NCBI RefSeq assembly: GCF_009193265.1
Contig: NZ_VZZZ01000001.1
Location: 496,001 to 560,000 of the forward strand
Direction of reading: 5' to 3'
Source: Marinobacter changyiensis
GTDB lineage: Bacteria > Pseudomonadota > Gammaproteobacteria > Pseudomonadales > Oleiphilaceae
DNA: 64,000 nucleotides
Of this stretch, positions 53,785-63,016 are shown in pieces (within the stretch, counting starts at the first letter, position 1; each line of letters starts with the position of its first letter). A program made the translations under genes and the position numbers. The notes beneath the pieces were generated by a model that saw only the letters and a list, made by a program, of their open reading frames with translations, searched no databases and had not been told where the DNA came from.

Positions 53785-54120
53785 CTGTCCTGAATGACCA
53801 CCTGGTTACCGGTATTCTGGATAACCGTGGCAACCCCGCTCATATTGCAGAACGCGTTGTCGGAAATGCCGTTATCACCCGTGACAACATTCCCCGACAG
53901 CAGGTTATCGGACACATTCGCATTTTATCGGTTATCGTTAATCTGCCATCGCCTGCATTCCGGGCAAACGCGCCAACGCCGGTGAAGTTCGCTGAATTGT
54001 CAGCGATTTCGTTGCTGTGGTTTACATCAGTGTCGGAACCATCAGCACTGACGTTGCCATACGTGGTGGAAGTGCCAGTTACAGAACTATTAAGCTCCGC
54101 ATTGTTCTGATACACGCCAC
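53785..54120 (-). pseudogene. Fragment of a Fap/curlin-like repeat adhesin gene
   Basis: The minus strand encodes VYQNNAELNSSVTGTSTTYG, then NVSADGSDTDVNHSNEIADN, then SANFTGVGAFARNAGDG. It changes frame near 53935 and continues NANVSDNLLSGNVVTGDNGI, then SDNAFCNMSGVATVIQNTGN and QVVIQD. The Asn/Asp/Ser-rich repeats and the closing INVIQNTGNxVVIQ signature are those of secreted amyloid or adhesin proteins next to C39 peptidases. No start or signal peptide precedes the first piece, which begins right after the aceA terminator, and the last piece runs into the C39 gene leader. It is truncated at both ends and frameshifted. Confidence 0.65.
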
Positions 54121-54125
54121 GTCTA

Positions 54126-54160
54126 TAAAAAGCCCCACCGTTTTACCGGCAGGGCTTTTC
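54126..54160 (-). terminator. Rho-independent terminator of aceA
   Basis: On the minus strand AAAAGCCCTGCCGG, loop TAAAA, CGGTGGGGCTTTTT forms a strong stem with a T run, 50 bases past the aceA stop (arms at 54127-54135 and 54152-54159). Confidence 0.88.
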
Positions 54161-54209
54161 CTTGAACATGCCCGGGTCGAAACCCGGGCCAGACAACCGA
54201 ACCGTTCGA

Positions 54210-55805
54210 TTAACCGAACTGGTTCATGGTGTTGTCCTTGCCGCCCGCTTTCAGGGCAGCTTCACCGGCAAAGAACTCTTTGTGGTCGTCACCGATGTTC
54301 GAGCCTGCCATGTCCTGGTGCTTGACGGTGGCAATGCCCTGACGCAGCTCTTCGCGCTGAACACCTTTGACGTAGGCCAGCATACCTTCCTTGCCGAAGT
54401 AGCCCTTCGCCAGGTTATCGGTAGACAGGGCTGCCGTATGGTAAGTCGGCAGGGTGATCAGGTGGTGGAAAATACCGGCTTCGCGAGCGGAATCGCGCTG
54501 GAAGTTGGCGGTCCACTCGTCAGCCAGCTGACCCAGCTCGGTGTTGTCATACTCGACACTCATCAGCTTGTCGCGGTTGTACGCAGACAGGTCTTTGCCT
54601 TCTTCTTTCCAGGCGTCGAAAACCTGCTGACGGAAGTTCAGTGTCCAGTTGAAGGACGGGCTGTTGTTGTAAACCAGCTTGGCGTCCGGCACCACCTGAC
54701 GGATGCGGTTCACCATAGCCGCAATCTGGCCAACGTGGGGCTTCTCGGTCTCGATCCACAGCAGGTCAGCACCGTTTTGCAGGCTGGTAATACAGTCCAG
54801 TACCACACGGTCTTCGCCGGAACCTTGCTTGAACTGGTACAGGCCGCTGGCAAGACGCTTGGGCTTGACCAGCTTGCCGCCCTGCTTGATCACCACGTCA
54901 CCGTTGTGGATATCTTCTGCAGAAGCGATTTCGTCGCCATCCAGGAAGCTGTTGTACTGGTCGCCGATATCGCCCGGCTCTTTGGTCACGGCGATTTTCT
55001 GGGTCAGGCCGGCGCCCAGGGAGTCAGTACGGGCCACGATAACGCCGTCATCCACACCCAGCTCCAGGAACGCGTAACGTACAGCGTTGATCTTGGAGAC
55101 GAAGTCTTCGTGGGGTACGGTTACTTTTCCGTCCTGGTGGCCACACTGCTTCTCGTCGGAAACCTGGTTTTCGATCTGGATACAGCAGGCGCCCGCTTCG
55201 ATCATCTTCTTGGCCAGCAGGTAGGTCGCTTCGGCGTTACCAAAGCCGGCATCGATGTCAGCAATGATCGGCACGATGTGAGTCTCGTGGTTGTCGATCT
55301 TGCTTTCGAGTTCCTTGATCCTGGCTGAATCGCCAGCCTCGTTGGCTGCTTCCAGATCACGGAACAGGTGGTTCAGTTCCCAGCTATCCGCCTGACGCAG
55401 GAAGGTGTAAAGCTCTTCGATCAGGCTGGCAACGGTCGTCTTCTCGTGCATGGACTGGTCAGGCAGCGGGCCAAACTCGGAACGCAAAGCGGCAACCATC
55501 CAGCCGGACAGGTACAGGTAACGACGCTTGGTGCTACCGAAATGCTTCTTGATGGCGATCATCTTCTGCTGGCCAATGAAACCGTGCCAGCAACCCAGAG
55601 ACTGGGTGTACTGAGCGGTATCGGCGTCGTAGTTGGCCATGTCTTCGCGCATGATTTTGGCGGTGAACCTGGCAATATCCAGACCGGTTTTGAAACGGTT
55701 CTGGGCGCGCATGCGAGCAACGTGCTCGGGGTTGATGTTAGCCCAGCTGGGGCCATTCGTTTCGATCAGGCTCTTGGCGGCAAGAACGTCGTTTGAATAG
55801 GGCAT
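54210..55805 (-). CDS. aceA: Isocitrate lyase
   Basis: AceA splits isocitrate to glyoxylate and succinate, the entry of the glyoxylate bypass for growth on fatty acids, alkanes or acetate. At 531 residues it is the longer pseudomonad type. The catalytic loop is KQCGH at 219-223 (QVSDEKQCGHQDGKVTV), and PIIADIDAGFGN, ARTDSLGAGL and SVEYDNTELGQL are conserved. The ATG at 55805 is preceded by a roughly 220-base leader region. It fits with the acyl-CoA dehydrogenase and WS/DGAT genes in a lipid-using marine bacterium. Confidence 0.97.
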   Translation of the reverse strand: MPYSNDVLAAKSLIETNGPSWANINPEHVARMRAQNRFKTGLDIARFTAKIMREDMANYDADTAQYTQSLGCWHGFIGQQKMIAIKKHFGSTKRRYLYLSGWMVAALRSEFGPLPDQSMHEKTTVASLIEELYTFLRQADSWELNHLFRDLEAANEAGDSARIKELESKIDNHETHIVPIIADIDAGFGNAEATYLLAKKMIEAGACCIQIENQVSDEKQCGHQDGKVTVPHEDFVSKINAVRYAFLELGVDDGVIVARTDSLGAGLTQKIAVTKEPGDIGDQYNSFLDGDEIASAEDIHNGDVVIKQGGKLVKPKRLASGLYQFKQGSGEDRVVLDCITSLQNGADLLWIETEKPHVGQIAAMVNRIRQVVPDAKLVYNNSPSFNWTLNFRQQVFDAWKEEGKDLSAYNRDKLMSVEYDNTELGQLADEWTANFQRDSAREAGIFHHLITLPTYHTAALSTDNLAKGYFGKEGMLAYVKGVQREELRQGIATVKHQDMAGSNIGDDHKEFFAGEAALKAGGKDNTMNQFG

Positions 55806-56027
55806 GTTCAGTCCTGTTGCGTAATGTTGGATGACATTGGCGAATCAGCGAAGCCGCTCAAAAAACGAGCAAACCGCTGATGTTGGGAGTTACTTTAGTG
55901 GCTCTCGATTTATAATTGAAATTTATATTATCTATATTCGGCATTTTTTGTATGAATGGTTAGGTGGCCCGACGAATTGTGCCAATACCCGGCGCGAAGG
56001 CGAGTTCCGCCAACCCGGGTCAAATCC

Positions 56028-57977
56028 TCAGCCCGACCAGCACAGACTTACCAGCCGGTCTCCGGGTAACAGGTCGAGCCAGGTTTGCCGTGGTGGATTC
56101 AGTTGCAGGTGACGACCGGAGGCGTCGGGCTGATGGCGATACACCCCAAGTGCGATTTCACCCTCCGCAGCGAGCGCTTTTTCCAGTAACTGGAAGCTGA
56201 CGCTGGCAGGCAGGGAGTAGTTGTCCGGCGACCTGAACTGGATCTCGGCACCGCCCGCCGTGAACAGCTCATCCAGAACCACCCTCAACTCACGTCGCAG
56301 GGCGACCTGTGCCAGCACATGACTGATAATCATCGGCCCGATCATCATCTCGCTTTGGGAGCCAGTCAACAGGTCACGATTGTCGGGGTCGCTCAACTCC
56401 ATTATGAGCTGGGGCCGGCGGCTGCCTTCGCTGAGAATATCCTCCAGTTGCAGGTAACCGACCATCGCCCGGGCATCCGCTTCCTCGCCGGAAGCCAGCC
56501 GGTCACTGCTCAACAACACAATCGAGTCGTAGTTGAGCGGGCCGACACGGCGCAGTTCGCCCTCCACCATGTAATCGGCTTCCACATGACGACAGACCAC
56601 CCGCTGCTGGTCACCCAGATAGCGGTCAATCTCCTGCTGCCGCTCTTTGGCCGGCACCACGGACACCACTTCTACCTCGAACTGCTTTTGGTGATAGCTG
56701 GCGAACTCGCCAATCAGGCTGGGCACACGGCGATTCCAGCCCAGTACCAACACCCGATGAACCTGCTCACCCTGAGCTGGCGGCCGGCTTACGGGTTCGC
56801 CCCGGCTGATTTCAGACAACCCGGGAGCTTTCCCATCCGGTTCGGTTTCCGAGTACTCCCGGGCCAGTATGATCACCCTGTCCGAGCTTTCAATCACCGA
56901 GGCCGAGGGCGCCGGCAATCTGATATCCCAGCCGGTGTCCCTGGCTTTCAGTAACCCCAGAACAATAACCTTCGGTCGTTGTGCCGCCACCTCCGCCAGC
57001 GTCATTCCGGCCAGGGTTTCACCGCCGCGCACATAAATTTCGTTGCCATAGCCTGCTGTGAGCAACTCGTTATAGATTTCCGAGAGCCCGGGATGAAGGA
57101 TGTTCTGCACCATCAGGCGGCTGATGGTGGCATCACCGGCGACCACCTCCACAGCGCCCGGGTAGGCCCGCTCAATAACGGGAAGCTTGCGGATATCCTG
57201 AATTTCAGCAACGACATAGGGCAACGCTGTCTTTCGATGACGGGCCTGAGCGGCGATGGACAGCAGTGCCTTGACGGTCTCGACGTCGGAAGTCACCAGA
57301 CTGCCGGCCTGGTGGGCCGCGCTGGGGACAATGACGGCAGCGGCTTCCAGACAAGCCACTCTCTGCAGGGCATCGGGCTGGATGGCCAATCCGGAACGCA
57401 GAATGATCTGGCGCGCCTTGTTACCAATGCCGGGTTCAATGCGCAGCTCGTGGGCTTGACCGGCAGAGGCGTCCTGGGACAACACCACCAGACTCAGCCT
57501 CCTGGTTTCATGCTTTTCGAGAAACCGCCGCATACGGCCGGAAGCCCCCAGCAATTCGCTCAGCAAAGGCAGGGTCTGGCTGGTCCAGCCCAGCACCACG
57601 ATATGGTTGCGCAACGTGACCGGGGTCAGCCCACGCTCGAGATCGGCCATCTTCGCGATCAACCAGCGCGTCAGGATCGCCACCAGCGTACCCATGAAAA
57701 CCACATAACCGCTGATCGTGAGAAGCGTGGACACCAGCCGTTGCCATTCGCCAACATCATCCCCGAGATAACCCGGGTCCGTCAGCCTCAAAAAGGCCCA
57801 CCAGACAGCCTCACCCATGTTGCCAAACGGTTCTCCCAATGGCATCACCAGCAAACCACCGATCAGTGAAATCAGGAATATGAATACCCCGACCACCAGC
57901 AACTGAAAACCGGCGCCTTTGACAAGCTGTCGTTCCAGAAGAAATTTCACACGATCTACAAATCGAAACGGCAACAT
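56028..57977 (-). CDS. CASTOR/POLLUX-like ion channel with RCK/TrkA-N domains
   Basis: A 649-residue protein with two N-terminal membrane helices (GFQLLVVGVFIFLISLIGGLLV and LLTISGYVVFMGTLVAIL, flanking a pore-like EAVWWAFLRLTDPGYLGDD) and a large cytosolic region with two Rossmann RCK-like units (VTLRNHIVVLGWTSQTLPLLSELL and VHRVLVLGWNRRVPSLIGEF). This plan, with the middle CASTOR/POLLUX domain, is shared by plant CASTOR and POLLUX cation channels and bacterial relatives. The ATG at 57977 is chosen; the open frame extends 34 unlike codons further. Monovalent or divalent cation flux is likely, but the ion is unknown. Confidence 0.83.
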   Translation of the reverse strand: MLPFRFVDRVKFLLERQLVKGAGFQLLVVGVFIFLISLIGGLLVMPLGEPFGNMGEAVWWAFLRLTDPGYLGDDVGEWQRLVSTLLTISGYVVFMGTLVAILTRWLIAKMADLERGLTPVTLRNHIVVLGWTSQTLPLLSELLGASGRMRRFLEKHETRRLSLVVLSQDASAGQAHELRIEPGIGNKARQIILRSGLAIQPDALQRVACLEAAAVIVPSAAHQAGSLVTSDVETVKALLSIAAQARHRKTALPYVVAEIQDIRKLPVIERAYPGAVEVVAGDATISRLMVQNILHPGLSEIYNELLTAGYGNEIYVRGGETLAGMTLAEVAAQRPKVIVLGLLKARDTGWDIRLPAPSASVIESSDRVIILAREYSETEPDGKAPGLSEISRGEPVSRPPAQGEQVHRVLVLGWNRRVPSLIGEFASYHQKQFEVEVVSVVPAKERQQEIDRYLGDQQRVVCRHVEADYMVEGELRRVGPLNYDSIVLLSSDRLASGEEADARAMVGYLQLEDILSEGSRRPQLIMELSDPDNRDLLTGSQSEMMIGPMIISHVLAQVALRRELRVVLDELFTAGGAEIQFRSPDNYSLPASVSFQLLEKALAAEGEIALGVYRHQPDASGRHLQLNPPRQTWLDLLPGDRLVSLCWSG

Positions 57978-58035
57978 AGATGTTCTGTTCCTTGTTATCC
58001 TGGCACGCAGAATGAGTGTGAGATTGCTGAACCGA

Positions 58036-59760
58036 TTAAACGGAGGCAACTGAATGTATGGCTTCGTCCAGCGAGCCATAGAAGCGGCTCACGCCCTCCA
58101 CCGGCTCTACCCCGGCCCGGGCCAGGGTTCTGAGGGGTTGAAACTGGAGATCCGCAATCACGATCTGGGTGCCATCACGCTTGCAGGTCTCGACCAGCTT
58201 GTTCAATGCGGCCAGGCCACCGGCATCCAGCACCGTAACCCCGTCCATATACAGGATCAGGCCCCTGGCACTGGCAGTCTGTGACGCCAGCTCACCGAAA
58301 ATGCGGTCAGCCGCAGCGAAAAACAGCGGCCCGTTGATCTTGAACACCTGCCAACCTGACGGCAGACCAACCCCGGCCAGCCGTTTGCTGCCGGTAATGT
58401 CGGTCACCTTCGTCATCTGGGCCATTTCCCGCATAAACAAGACCGCAGCGAGCAGGATACCGGTGGTGATGGCGATCACCATGTCCAGTAACACCGTCAG
58501 CGAGAAGCAGGTGAGGAACACCAACACATCACTGCGCGGGGCTGTTTTCAGCAAATGCACCGCCTTCGGAGCTTCGCTCATGTGCCAGGCCACCATCACC
58601 AGCAGAGCCGCCATGGCCGACATGGGTAGATAGGCCAGAATGGACGCCAGAGACACCAGCCCGGTCAGCACCACCAACGCGTGCACCATGCCTGCCACCG
58701 GCGACTCGGCCCCCGCCCGATAATTTGCCGCAGAGCGTGCCAGTGCTGCCGTTGCAGTGATGCCCCCGAAAAAGGGCGCCAGGATATTCCCGATGCCCTG
58801 CCCCAGAAGCTCACTGTTGGCGCTGTGACGCTTACCGGTCATGCCGTCGAGTACCACTGCGCACAACAGGGATTCGATGGCACCAAGCATGGCAATCGCG
58901 AAAGCCGCAGGCAGCAGCTCGGTCACCATGTTCCAACTCAGCCCCAGGGGCGCGCCGGAAGCATCGGGTCGATCCCAGGGCCAGGCCAGTCCCGGCAAAA
59001 AAGGCGGGATGCCACTGCCAACGGAGCCATCCGGCAGCAGATAACTGAAACGGGAGCCTATGGTTTCGACAGCGGCACCGTTCATGTTAAGCACAAGCGC
59101 CAGCAAGCTTCCGAGGACCACTGCTGGCAAGTGCGGCGGAATTGGCGTTTTCAGTCGCGGCCATAGTAACATCACTGCCAGCGTGGCGGCGGCAACCAGT
59201 GTGGTCATCCCGTCCAGCTCCGGCAACGTCTGCGCCAGAGCCGCAAGCTTGTCCCAGTATTGCTCCGGCATTTGCGCCACCGGCAGGCCAAAAAAATCCT
59301 TTATCTGCAGGGTGGCAATAACCACAGCAATGCCCCCGGTAAAACCCAGAGTGACCGACTCCGGAATATACTCAATGAAGCGACCAAGCCGCATGATGGC
59401 CATGACGATCAGCAGGCCCCCGGACATGAGAGTGGCCAGCAACAGCCCGCCGAGGCCGTATTTTTGAGCAACCGGGTAAAGGATGACCACGAAGGCCGCC
59501 GTGGGACCGGATATGCTGAACCGGCTCCCGCCCGTCAGGGCGATCACAAAACCACCGATAATTGCCGTATAAAGGCCGTATTGCGGAGCAACTCCGCTCG
59601 CTATGGCCAGAGCCATCGCCAGGGGAATCGCGATAATCCCGACCGTGATGCCCGCGAGCACATCCCTGACAAACCGGCGACCAGTGTAGCTCTCGTCAAC
59701 ACAAGCCTCACGAAAAGCGTGGGCGATCCGGAGGGAAAATAAATAAGCTCGATGAGCCAT
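58036..59760 (-). CDS. SulP family inorganic anion transporter
   Basis: A 574-residue SulP/SLC26 transporter. The membrane domain (about 30-430) contains AGITVGIIAIPLAMALAIASGVAPQYGLYTAIIGGF, the family's SGPTAAFVVILYPV and GFTGGIAVVIATLQIKDFFGL. A C-terminal STAS domain (about 465-570) includes FKINGPLFFAAADRIFGEL and the phosphorylation-region pattern LILYMDGVTVLDAGGLAALNKLV. Substrates of such proteins are sulfate, bicarbonate or related anions. It lies directly upstream of the CASTOR/POLLUX-like gene on the same strand, 58 bases from its start, so the two may be one operon. Confidence 0.92.
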   Translation of the reverse strand: MAHRAYLFSLRIAHAFREACVDESYTGRRFVRDVLAGITVGIIAIPLAMALAIASGVAPQYGLYTAIIGGFVIALTGGSRFSISGPTAAFVVILYPVAQKYGLGGLLLATLMSGGLLIVMAIMRLGRFIEYIPESVTLGFTGGIAVVIATLQIKDFFGLPVAQMPEQYWDKLAALAQTLPELDGMTTLVAAATLAVMLLWPRLKTPIPPHLPAVVLGSLLALVLNMNGAAVETIGSRFSYLLPDGSVGSGIPPFLPGLAWPWDRPDASGAPLGLSWNMVTELLPAAFAIAMLGAIESLLCAVVLDGMTGKRHSANSELLGQGIGNILAPFFGGITATAALARSAANYRAGAESPVAGMVHALVVLTGLVSLASILAYLPMSAMAALLVMVAWHMSEAPKAVHLLKTAPRSDVLVFLTCFSLTVLLDMVIAITTGILLAAVLFMREMAQMTKVTDITGSKRLAGVGLPSGWQVFKINGPLFFAAADRIFGELASQTASARGLILYMDGVTVLDAGGLAALNKLVETCKRDGTQIVIADLQFQPLRTLARAGVEPVEGVSRFYGSLDEAIHSVASV

Positions 59761-59879
59761 AGCACTCTGACCTGACGACTAAGTGTCCAAATAGTAAGGC
59801 AAACATTACCATTAAGCGATCCACTGACCGCGCTCTTTGGTCTATGCTGAAGATACCAGTACGAGGAGGAAGCGTTTCC

Positions 59880-60983
59880 ATGACGGATAAGCACAAAGTC
59901 ATCGCCTTTTACGATGAACGGGCTCTTACCCATGAGCCAGACGTTGACGTCCCTTTCCTGCCTGGACGCATGGACAAGCGGGTGCGCAAACTGCTTTCAG
60001 GTCTGGGTGCGCCCTGGAAATATCCAGAGCACCCGGGAAGACTCACGGCCATAAAGGATCTACTGGACAGTCACCCGATCGAGGGTCTGGTTTTTGAAGC
60101 CGGTGCGGCAGCAACTCGCGAACAGCTCGCCCGTGTCCATACCAATTCCTATCTGGAAGACATTTATAAACTGAGAGGCAAAAATGCCTGGCTGGATGTA
60201 GACACTACCGCGGTATCGCCCGGCAGTGTTGAGGCGGCTGAGGTGGCCGCTGGCACAGCGATCGCGGCCGTCGAGGCCGTGGTCAGCGGGCGGACAGAAA
60301 GTGCCTTTGCCCTGGTCAGACCCCCAGGACATCACGCTGAACCCGTGCGTGCCCGCGGGTTTTGCCTGATCAACAACGTTGCGGTTGCAGCCGCCCATGC
60401 CCAGGCCGAACTGGGCTGCGAGCGGGTGATGATCGTTGACTGGGATGCGCACCACGGCAACGGTACCCAGGACATTTTCTGGGCTGATCCCGACGTGCTG
60501 TTTTTCGACATCCACCGAGGGTCACCATTTTACCCGGGTTCCGGCAAGATGGACGAGGTCGGCGCCGGGCTTGGTGAAGGCACCACGGTGAACGTGCCAA
60601 TACCGGGCGGCTCTGGTGATCAGGCCTATATCAAGGCTTTCGAAGATATTCTGACGCCAGCGGCGGAATGGTTCCAACCGGATCTTATTCTGGTATCGGC
60701 AGGCTTTGACCCCCATTGGAATGACCTGGCCATGAACGTGTCCTACGAAGGTTTTGCGATCCTGACAAGCATTCTCCAACGCTTGGCCAAACAACACTGT
60801 CAGGGCCGCCTGGCTTTTGTTCTGGAGGGTGGTTACAACCTGGAATCTCTGGCCCATGGGGTCAGGTCGGTACTCGAAGTGCTGGCAGGGGCGGAGCCGC
60901 CCGAACCTTGCAGCTATGGCCTCCGTGAGGTTGAAGAGGCAGCGGAGTTTCACCGCGATGCCTTTATTACCCCGGACGATTAA
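59880..60983 (+). CDS. Histone deacetylase family (class II-like) amidohydrolase
   Basis: A 367-residue zinc amidohydrolase of the HDAC/AcuC/APAH superfamily. The catalytic set is complete: [23 protein letters not shown] (His about 151-152), [15 protein letters not shown] (Asp and His ligands), [13 protein letters not shown] (Asp ligand) and [11 protein letters not shown]. The start ATG at 59880 has GAGGAGGA upstream. In bacteria these enzymes remove acetyl groups from small amines such as acetylpolyamines or from proteins. The specific substrate is not determined. It is divergent from SulP and followed by a ChaN-type lipoprotein gene. Confidence 0.9.
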   Translation: MTDKHKVIAFYDERALTHEPDVDVPFLPGRMDKRVRKLLSGLGAPWKYPEHPGRLTAIKDLLDSHPIEGLVFEAGAAATREQLARVHTNSYLEDIYKLRGKNAWLDVDTTAVSPGSVEAAEVAAGTAIAAVEAVVSGRTESAFALVRPPGHHAEPVRARGFCLINNVAVAAAHAQAELGCERVMIVDWDAHHGNGTQDIFWADPDVLFFDIHRGSPFYPGSGKMDEVGAGLGEGTTVNVPIPGGSGDQAYIKAFEDILTPAAEWFQPDLILVSAGFDPHWNDLAMNVSYEGFAILTSILQRLAKQHCQGRLAFVLEGGYNLESLAHGVRSVLEVLAGAEPPEPCSYGLREVEEAAEFHRDAFITPDD

Positions 60984-61035
60984 TCACAATCCGTTCTGAA
61001 TGAGCTGTCCGTGCCCGGCCAGCGTATGGAACAAC

Positions 61036-62037
61036 ATGATCCACCCCCTGAAATTTCTGTCACTGGCTGGGCTGGGAATGCTCACGGGCTGCGCCATGAC
61101 TGCCGACAATCTGCCTTCAGAGCAGTCTCAGGTTATGCTCGCTACCCTGTATGACAGCCATGTGGTGGATGCGGCCACCACCAAAGCCATGTCGCTGACC
61201 GAACTTGTGAACAGCCTCGAGAACGCCGACGTCGTGTTCTTCGGCGAATACCATGGCCATCAGGGTGCCCACCTGCTGCAATCGCAACTGCAAGTGGCGC
61301 TCCACCGCCAACAGCCCAGGCAAGTATTGTCCATGGAACAGTTTTCGGTGGACCACCAGGCAACGTTGAACCGTTACCTGTCCGGGGAGCTCGGCGAGAC
61401 GGAGCTGATTGAAGACGCCGATGCCTGGCCGAATTATCGGGCCTCCTACCGTCCCCTGGTGGAATACGCCAAATCCCGGGCGTTGCCAGTAGTGGCCGCG
61501 AACGCACCGGCTGAAATCGCGCGGTGTGTCGGGCGCACCGGGGCCAGCTATCTCGACAATCTGGACCCCGTCTCCCGGTCACTGTTACCGGATCAGCCTT
61601 TTCAGGAAGTATCCGCGTACCGGGCGAAATTTCTCCAGGCCATGGCCCACGGCGCTGACCACAGTGACCGGATGGAAAACCAGTACCAGGCCCAGCTGCT
61701 GCGGGACAACACCATGGCCGTCAGTATTCTGGATGCTCTGAACCGTCACCCCGGTCATCAGGTCCTGCACATCAACGGCACCTTTCACAGCGAACAATCG
61801 CTGGGCACCGTCGCAGCTTTACGGGCAAGGGCGCCAGACCTTGAGGTGCGAGTCATCAGCCCGGTGTTGAGAGACGATGCCACCACACCACTGTCCGAAC
61901 GCGAGCTGACACTGGGGGATATAGTTTACCTGGTACTGCCGTTACCCGCCGAATATCGCGACACCGGCCGTCAGCTCGAAAGTCTCAGCAAACAGTTCAA
62001 TAATGCGCGAGCGCAGTCCTGCGGTTCCGAAAGTTGA
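61036..62037 (+). CDS. ChaN family haem-binding-like lipoprotein
   Basis: A 333-residue lipoprotein; the signal MIHPLKFLSLAGLGMLTGCAM has lipobox LTGC and its ATG is at 61036. The ChaN (DUF399) domain shows VVFFGEYHGHQGAHLLQSQL, LSMEQFSVDHQATLNRYLSGE, AWPNYRASYRPLVEYAKSR and HINGTFHSEQSLGTV. ChaN of Campylobacter binds haem as a dimer and is iron-regulated, so a haem or iron role is the reference inference. It follows the HDAC-like gene by 52 bases and may share its transcript. Confidence 0.86.
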   Translation: MIHPLKFLSLAGLGMLTGCAMTADNLPSEQSQVMLATLYDSHVVDAATTKAMSLTELVNSLENADVVFFGEYHGHQGAHLLQSQLQVALHRQQPRQVLSMEQFSVDHQATLNRYLSGELGETELIEDADAWPNYRASYRPLVEYAKSRALPVVAANAPAEIARCVGRTGASYLDNLDPVSRSLLPDQPFQEVSAYRAKFLQAMAHGADHSDRMENQYQAQLLRDNTMAVSILDALNRHPGHQVLHINGTFHSEQSLGTVAALRARAPDLEVRVISPVLRDDATTPLSERELTLGDIVYLVLPLPAEYRDTGRQLESLSKQFNNARAQSCGSES

Positions 62038-62040
62038 CGA

Positions 62041-62895
62041 TCAGACCGTGCGCTGCCTCTCATAAATCACCAGCGCGATCCCGCCGAGGATTGCAACCGC
62101 AGCAATCACCAGACGCCAGCTTAACGGCTCGCTCAACAGCACCACACCGCCCACCGCTGCCAGTACCGGAACGCTCAACTGAATAGTGGCGGCGGACGTG
62201 GCCTTGAGCAGGGGTAACGCCATATACCAGACCGCGTACCCCATGCCGGACGCAATGGCACCGGATGCGATAGCGTACCCGGCGCCCGGCACATCCACAC
62301 TGACGTTGGCCGCCATCAGCACACTCAACACCAGAGCAAAGGGCACTGCCCGGACAAAATTTCCCGCCGTCACCCGGGTTGGGTCACCGGCACCCTTGCC
62401 CCGTAGGGAATAGATCCCCCAGGCCATACCCGCGCTGAGCATCAAGCCTGAATTGAGCAACGGCGGTGCTGTCAGGCCGGGCAGCAGCAACCCGACCAGG
62501 CCAGCGAACGCCAGCACAAACCCCAGCCACTGCAGCAGTCGCATTCGCTCACCCCTGATCAGTCCGTAACTGATCATCGTGGCCTGGACCGCTCCGAACA
62601 ACAGCAGCGCGCCCATGGCGGCGGACAGTCCGAGATAGGCGTAGGAAAATGCCGCGGCGTAGGTGAACAGCGCCAGCGCCGACCACCAGCTCCCCCGCCC
62701 CAGAGCCTTACCGTTACGCAGCTGCACCAGTAACCACAGCGTCAAGGCCCCGGATACCAGGCGGATGCTGGTAAAGCTGGCAGCGTCAATATCCGTTTCC
62801 CGGAGCGCCACCCGACACAACAGTGAGTTGCCTGCAAAGGCGATCATCGCTACAGATGTCAGCGCGATGGTTCGGATCGGGGACACTGGCCGCAC
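62041..62895 (-). CDS. DMT superfamily (EamA-like) transporter
   Basis: A 284-residue membrane protein with ten helices in two EamA repeats, including LTSVAMIAFAGNSLLCRVAL, AAFSYAYLGLSAAMGALLLFGAV, LLQWLGFVLAFAGLVGLLLPG, SAATIQLSVPVLAAVGGVVLL and LVIAAVAILGGIALVIY. The family exports small metabolites and some amino-acid or nucleotide derivatives. No substrate can be read from the sequence. It is convergent with the ChaN gene (3-base gap). Confidence 0.9.
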   Translation of the reverse strand: MRPVSPIRTIALTSVAMIAFAGNSLLCRVALRETDIDAASFTSIRLVSGALTLWLLVQLRNGKALGRGSWWSALALFTYAAAFSYAYLGLSAAMGALLLFGAVQATMISYGLIRGERMRLLQWLGFVLAFAGLVGLLLPGLTAPPLLNSGLMLSAGMAWGIYSLRGKGAGDPTRVTAGNFVRAVPFALVLSVLMAANVSVDVPGAGYAIASGAIASGMGYAVWYMALPLLKATSAATIQLSVPVLAAVGGVVLLSEPLSWRLVIAAVAILGGIALVIYERQRTV

Positions 62896-63016
62896 TCCTG
62901 TTGTTATTGTTGAGCTTTCATTGTTCAGCGGTGCTCTGACACACCAGTGTAGCCGCCAATCCAGTTCCCGGCGCTCTTCGACGGTTTCAATAAGGCTTTC
63001 TTTAGTCGCACATTGA

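Noticed and set aside
50435..54209. Transposon or prophage as the cause of the decay zone
   Set aside because: No transposase, integrase, terminal repeats or tRNA were found; plain deletions explain what is seen.
54162..55328. Plus-strand frame of 388 codons opposite aceA
   Set aside because: aceA on the minus strand is unmistakable (KQCGH motif, full length), and the plus product is unlike any family.
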